Below, in pieces: positions 32,574 through 33,561 of a stretch of DNA of 33,561 nt (position 1 is its first letter; each line of letters begins with the position of its first letter). Under the pieces are notes generated by a model. That model made no database searches. It saw only the letters and a list, made by a program, of their open reading frames with translations, and was not told where the DNA came from. Source of the DNA: an uncultured Tropicimonas sp. Its GTDB lineage: Bacteria; Pseudomonadota; Alphaproteobacteria; Rhodobacterales; Rhodobacteraceae. The position numbers and the translations under genes were made by a program. The stretch lies in NCBI GenBank assembly GCA_947497945.1, contig CANMIP010000042.1:1-33561 (forward strand), written 5' to 3'.

Positions 32574-32677
32574 GCTCCCCCTGGAGTTCGCGTTTACAGG
32601 TTAGCTCTGTTCAGGTCTTCGTCGTCGGAATGGCAGGTGCGGATTTTCCGCGCGGTCATGTCAGAGTTTTCACGGTA

Positions 32678-32706
32678 GCAGGTTCCACCGAACCACCGTA
32701 ACCTGC
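32678..32706. promoter_or_regulatory. Inverted repeat upstream of the terminal small-gene operon
   Basis: GCAGGTT (32678-32684) and AACCTGC (32700-32706) form a seven-base inverted repeat with a 15-base centre containing CACCGAACCACCG. It lies about 40 bases before the start of the next gene and could be an operator or hairpin. Confidence 0.35.
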
Positions 32707-32748
32707 CAACAATGGTTCAAGAACGATTGGGAGGGCAGCGAGCGGACC

Positions 32749-33123
32749 ATGTCATCTGATACAGGCATTGATCTGGACTCGCCGGGTCTCGTTTTTTCCA
32801 AACTCCTACCTGCCCAGAGGAGGGCAGCGCAAAAATCGTGCCTTTCTATCGATTCCGAAAAAGGGAAAGTAATTGGCGCAGATCATTTTCTGGTGCGCAC
32901 TATTGGACGGAAGAATGCTTTACTGCTCCAAGAGGAGTTCGGGGGCGGGACGCTCGAACTCGGATCCCTTGCGACTTTTTCGAAACGGTTGCGCGGCGAG
33001 GGCGTGGATATCGAGACTATCCACGAGAAACACGAAGGCGAATTTCCGGGGCACCATGCCCGTTATGTGCTGCGTTCGAAGGTGGCGCCGGTCACCGGCT
33101 ACAAGGTCGAGGAGGCGGCGTAA
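32749..33123 (+). CDS. Hypothetical protein with winged-helix-like C-terminal part
   Basis: This is a 124-residue cytoplasmic protein. The second half (LATFSKRLRGEGVDIETIH, then EGEFPGHHARYVLRSKV) resembles winged-helix domains seen in small hypothetical proteins of alphaproteobacterial accessory regions. This is recalled as a pattern, not a confirmed family. ATG 32749 is preceded by GGGAGGG at some distance and GAGCGG nearer. The stop overlaps the next start in TAATG, so the two are translationally coupled. The role is unknown. DNA binding or gene control is possible. Confidence 0.65.
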   Translation: MSSDTGIDLDSPGLVFSKLLPAQRRAAQKSCLSIDSEKGKVIGADHFLVRTIGRKNALLLQEEFGGGTLELGSLATFSKRLRGEGVDIETIHEKHEGEFPGHHARYVLRSKVAPVTGYKVEEAA

Positions 33124-33251
33124 TGGATCATCGCACCTACCGCCCGACCCCGCGCGATACGCAGATCCTCCATCTGTGCAAGCGCCACGGTCTGTCGATC
33201 CGTCAGGCCGAATTGCTGGCCAGCCTCTACTTCGGGGAGGCCGCAGCATGA
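33123..33251 (+). CDS. Very small hypothetical protein
   Basis: This 42-residue protein (starting MDHRTYRPTPRDTQILHLC) has a helical, HTH-like stretch HGLSIRQAELLASLYFG. It is coupled to its neighbours by TAATG upstream and ATGA downstream. This tight packing, more than its length, supports that it is real. It could be a small DNA-binding or accessory protein. No family was recognised. Confidence 0.6.
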   Translation: MDHRTYRPTPRDTQILHLCKRHGLSIRQAELLASLYFGEAAA

Positions 33252-33520
33252 ACGCCCTCTCCGGGATCCGCACTAACCACCGCGAGACGGCCAACGACTA
33301 TCGGCATGTCATCTTCCAGCACGGCAACCTGCGTGTTGTCGAGTGCCGTGACCGTATCCAGTGGCTCTTGCAGCGTCGCACGCACGCCGAGAGCCCGGCT
33401 GGCGCGCGATGGGCCAATCTTGGGTGCTGCGTGCGTGACCCTGAGAGCCCTCTAGGTGAGAAGGGCGGTGAGAAAGTCGTCCACGGTAGCGGTGGGATGA
33501 GCCTTCTGCGGGCGGCGTAA
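33248..33520 (+). CDS. Hypothetical protein, C-terminus possibly altered
   Basis: This is a 90-residue product. The middle part, NLRVVECRDRIQWLLQRRTH followed by ARWANLGCCV, resembles small proteins common in alphaproteobacterial accessory DNA that carry a CRDGIQW-like motif. This is recognised only as a pattern. The last 20 residues (GEKGGEKVVHGSGG) fall in a region with a 12-bp direct repeat and may be a novel end created by rearrangement. The start overlaps the previous stop in ATGA. Confidence 0.55.
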   Translation: MNALSGIRTNHRETANDYRHVIFQHGNLRVVECRDRIQWLLQRRTHAESPAGARWANLGCCVRDPESPLGEKGGEKVVHGSGGMSLLRAA

Positions 33521-33531
33521 AAGTCGTCCAC
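33473..33531. repeat. 12-bp direct repeat at the window end
   Basis: AAAGTCGTCCAC occurs at 33473-33484 and again at 33520-33531. The second copy lies directly after the stop codon of the last gene. It may be transposase-binding repeats at the edge of another mobile element that continues beyond the window, or a small duplication. Confidence 0.35.
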
Positions 33532-33561
33532 CTTTGCCCTTCCTGATTTGACGGAGGGAGG

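Overview
The window is GC-rich, with dense GC-ending codons, Shine-Dalgarno sites of the AGGAGG type and gene families common in alphaproteobacteria (an AlkZ-like YcaQ protein, an orphan TAXI solute-binding protein, IS21 elements, a Na/Pi cotransporter with a PhoU-like tail). It most likely comes from an alphaproteobacterium, plausibly Rhodobacterales. The assignment is inferred from gene content and style only. The many broken genes and IS remnants suggest an accessory region such as a plasmid or genomic island.

Layout. (1) 176-4532: an IS21-family element (1511-4079, perfect 29-bp terminal inverted repeats, istB intact, istA broken) lies between two genes that have both lost their 5' parts, a HelD/UvrD-type helicase and an AraC-type regulator. 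(2) 4600-8031: an array of related small secreted glycine-zipper proteins on the minus strand around an intact AraC-type regulator. Members share a 5'UTR hairpin, and several share a 3'UTR with terminator. One copy has fused into a rhomboid protease gene and replaced its last membrane segments. (3) 8037-14823: a truncated SMC/YhaN-like ATPase, a small basic protein, a Na/Pi cotransporter, a DEDDh exonuclease, an SDR oxidoreductase and an AlkZ-like DNA glycosylase. (4) 14942-25134: an orphan TAXI solute-binding protein diverging from an eight-gene operon whose products nearly all carry export signals: an unknown protein, a 39-residue peptide precursor, a TPR-like protein, an astacin-type metalloprotease, a trypsin-like protease, an unknown protein, an M23 peptidase fused to a novel C-terminal region, and a lipoprotein amidohydrolase. 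(5) 25296-27816: a lipoprotein and a sparsely coding, probably decayed stretch. (6) 27817-32573: a 1360-residue methyltransferase/glycosyltransferase/RgpF protein whose promoter region abuts a second, different IS21 remnant. (7) 32749-33520: three overlapping small genes.

The two parts most likely to hold undescribed biology are the exported protease operon (15949-25134) and the AraC-linked glycine-zipper array (4600-8031). The array has a candidate two-turn direct-repeat operator upstream of two members and a 5'UTR hairpin that shows a compensatory base change. No RNA genes or CRISPR arrays were seen.
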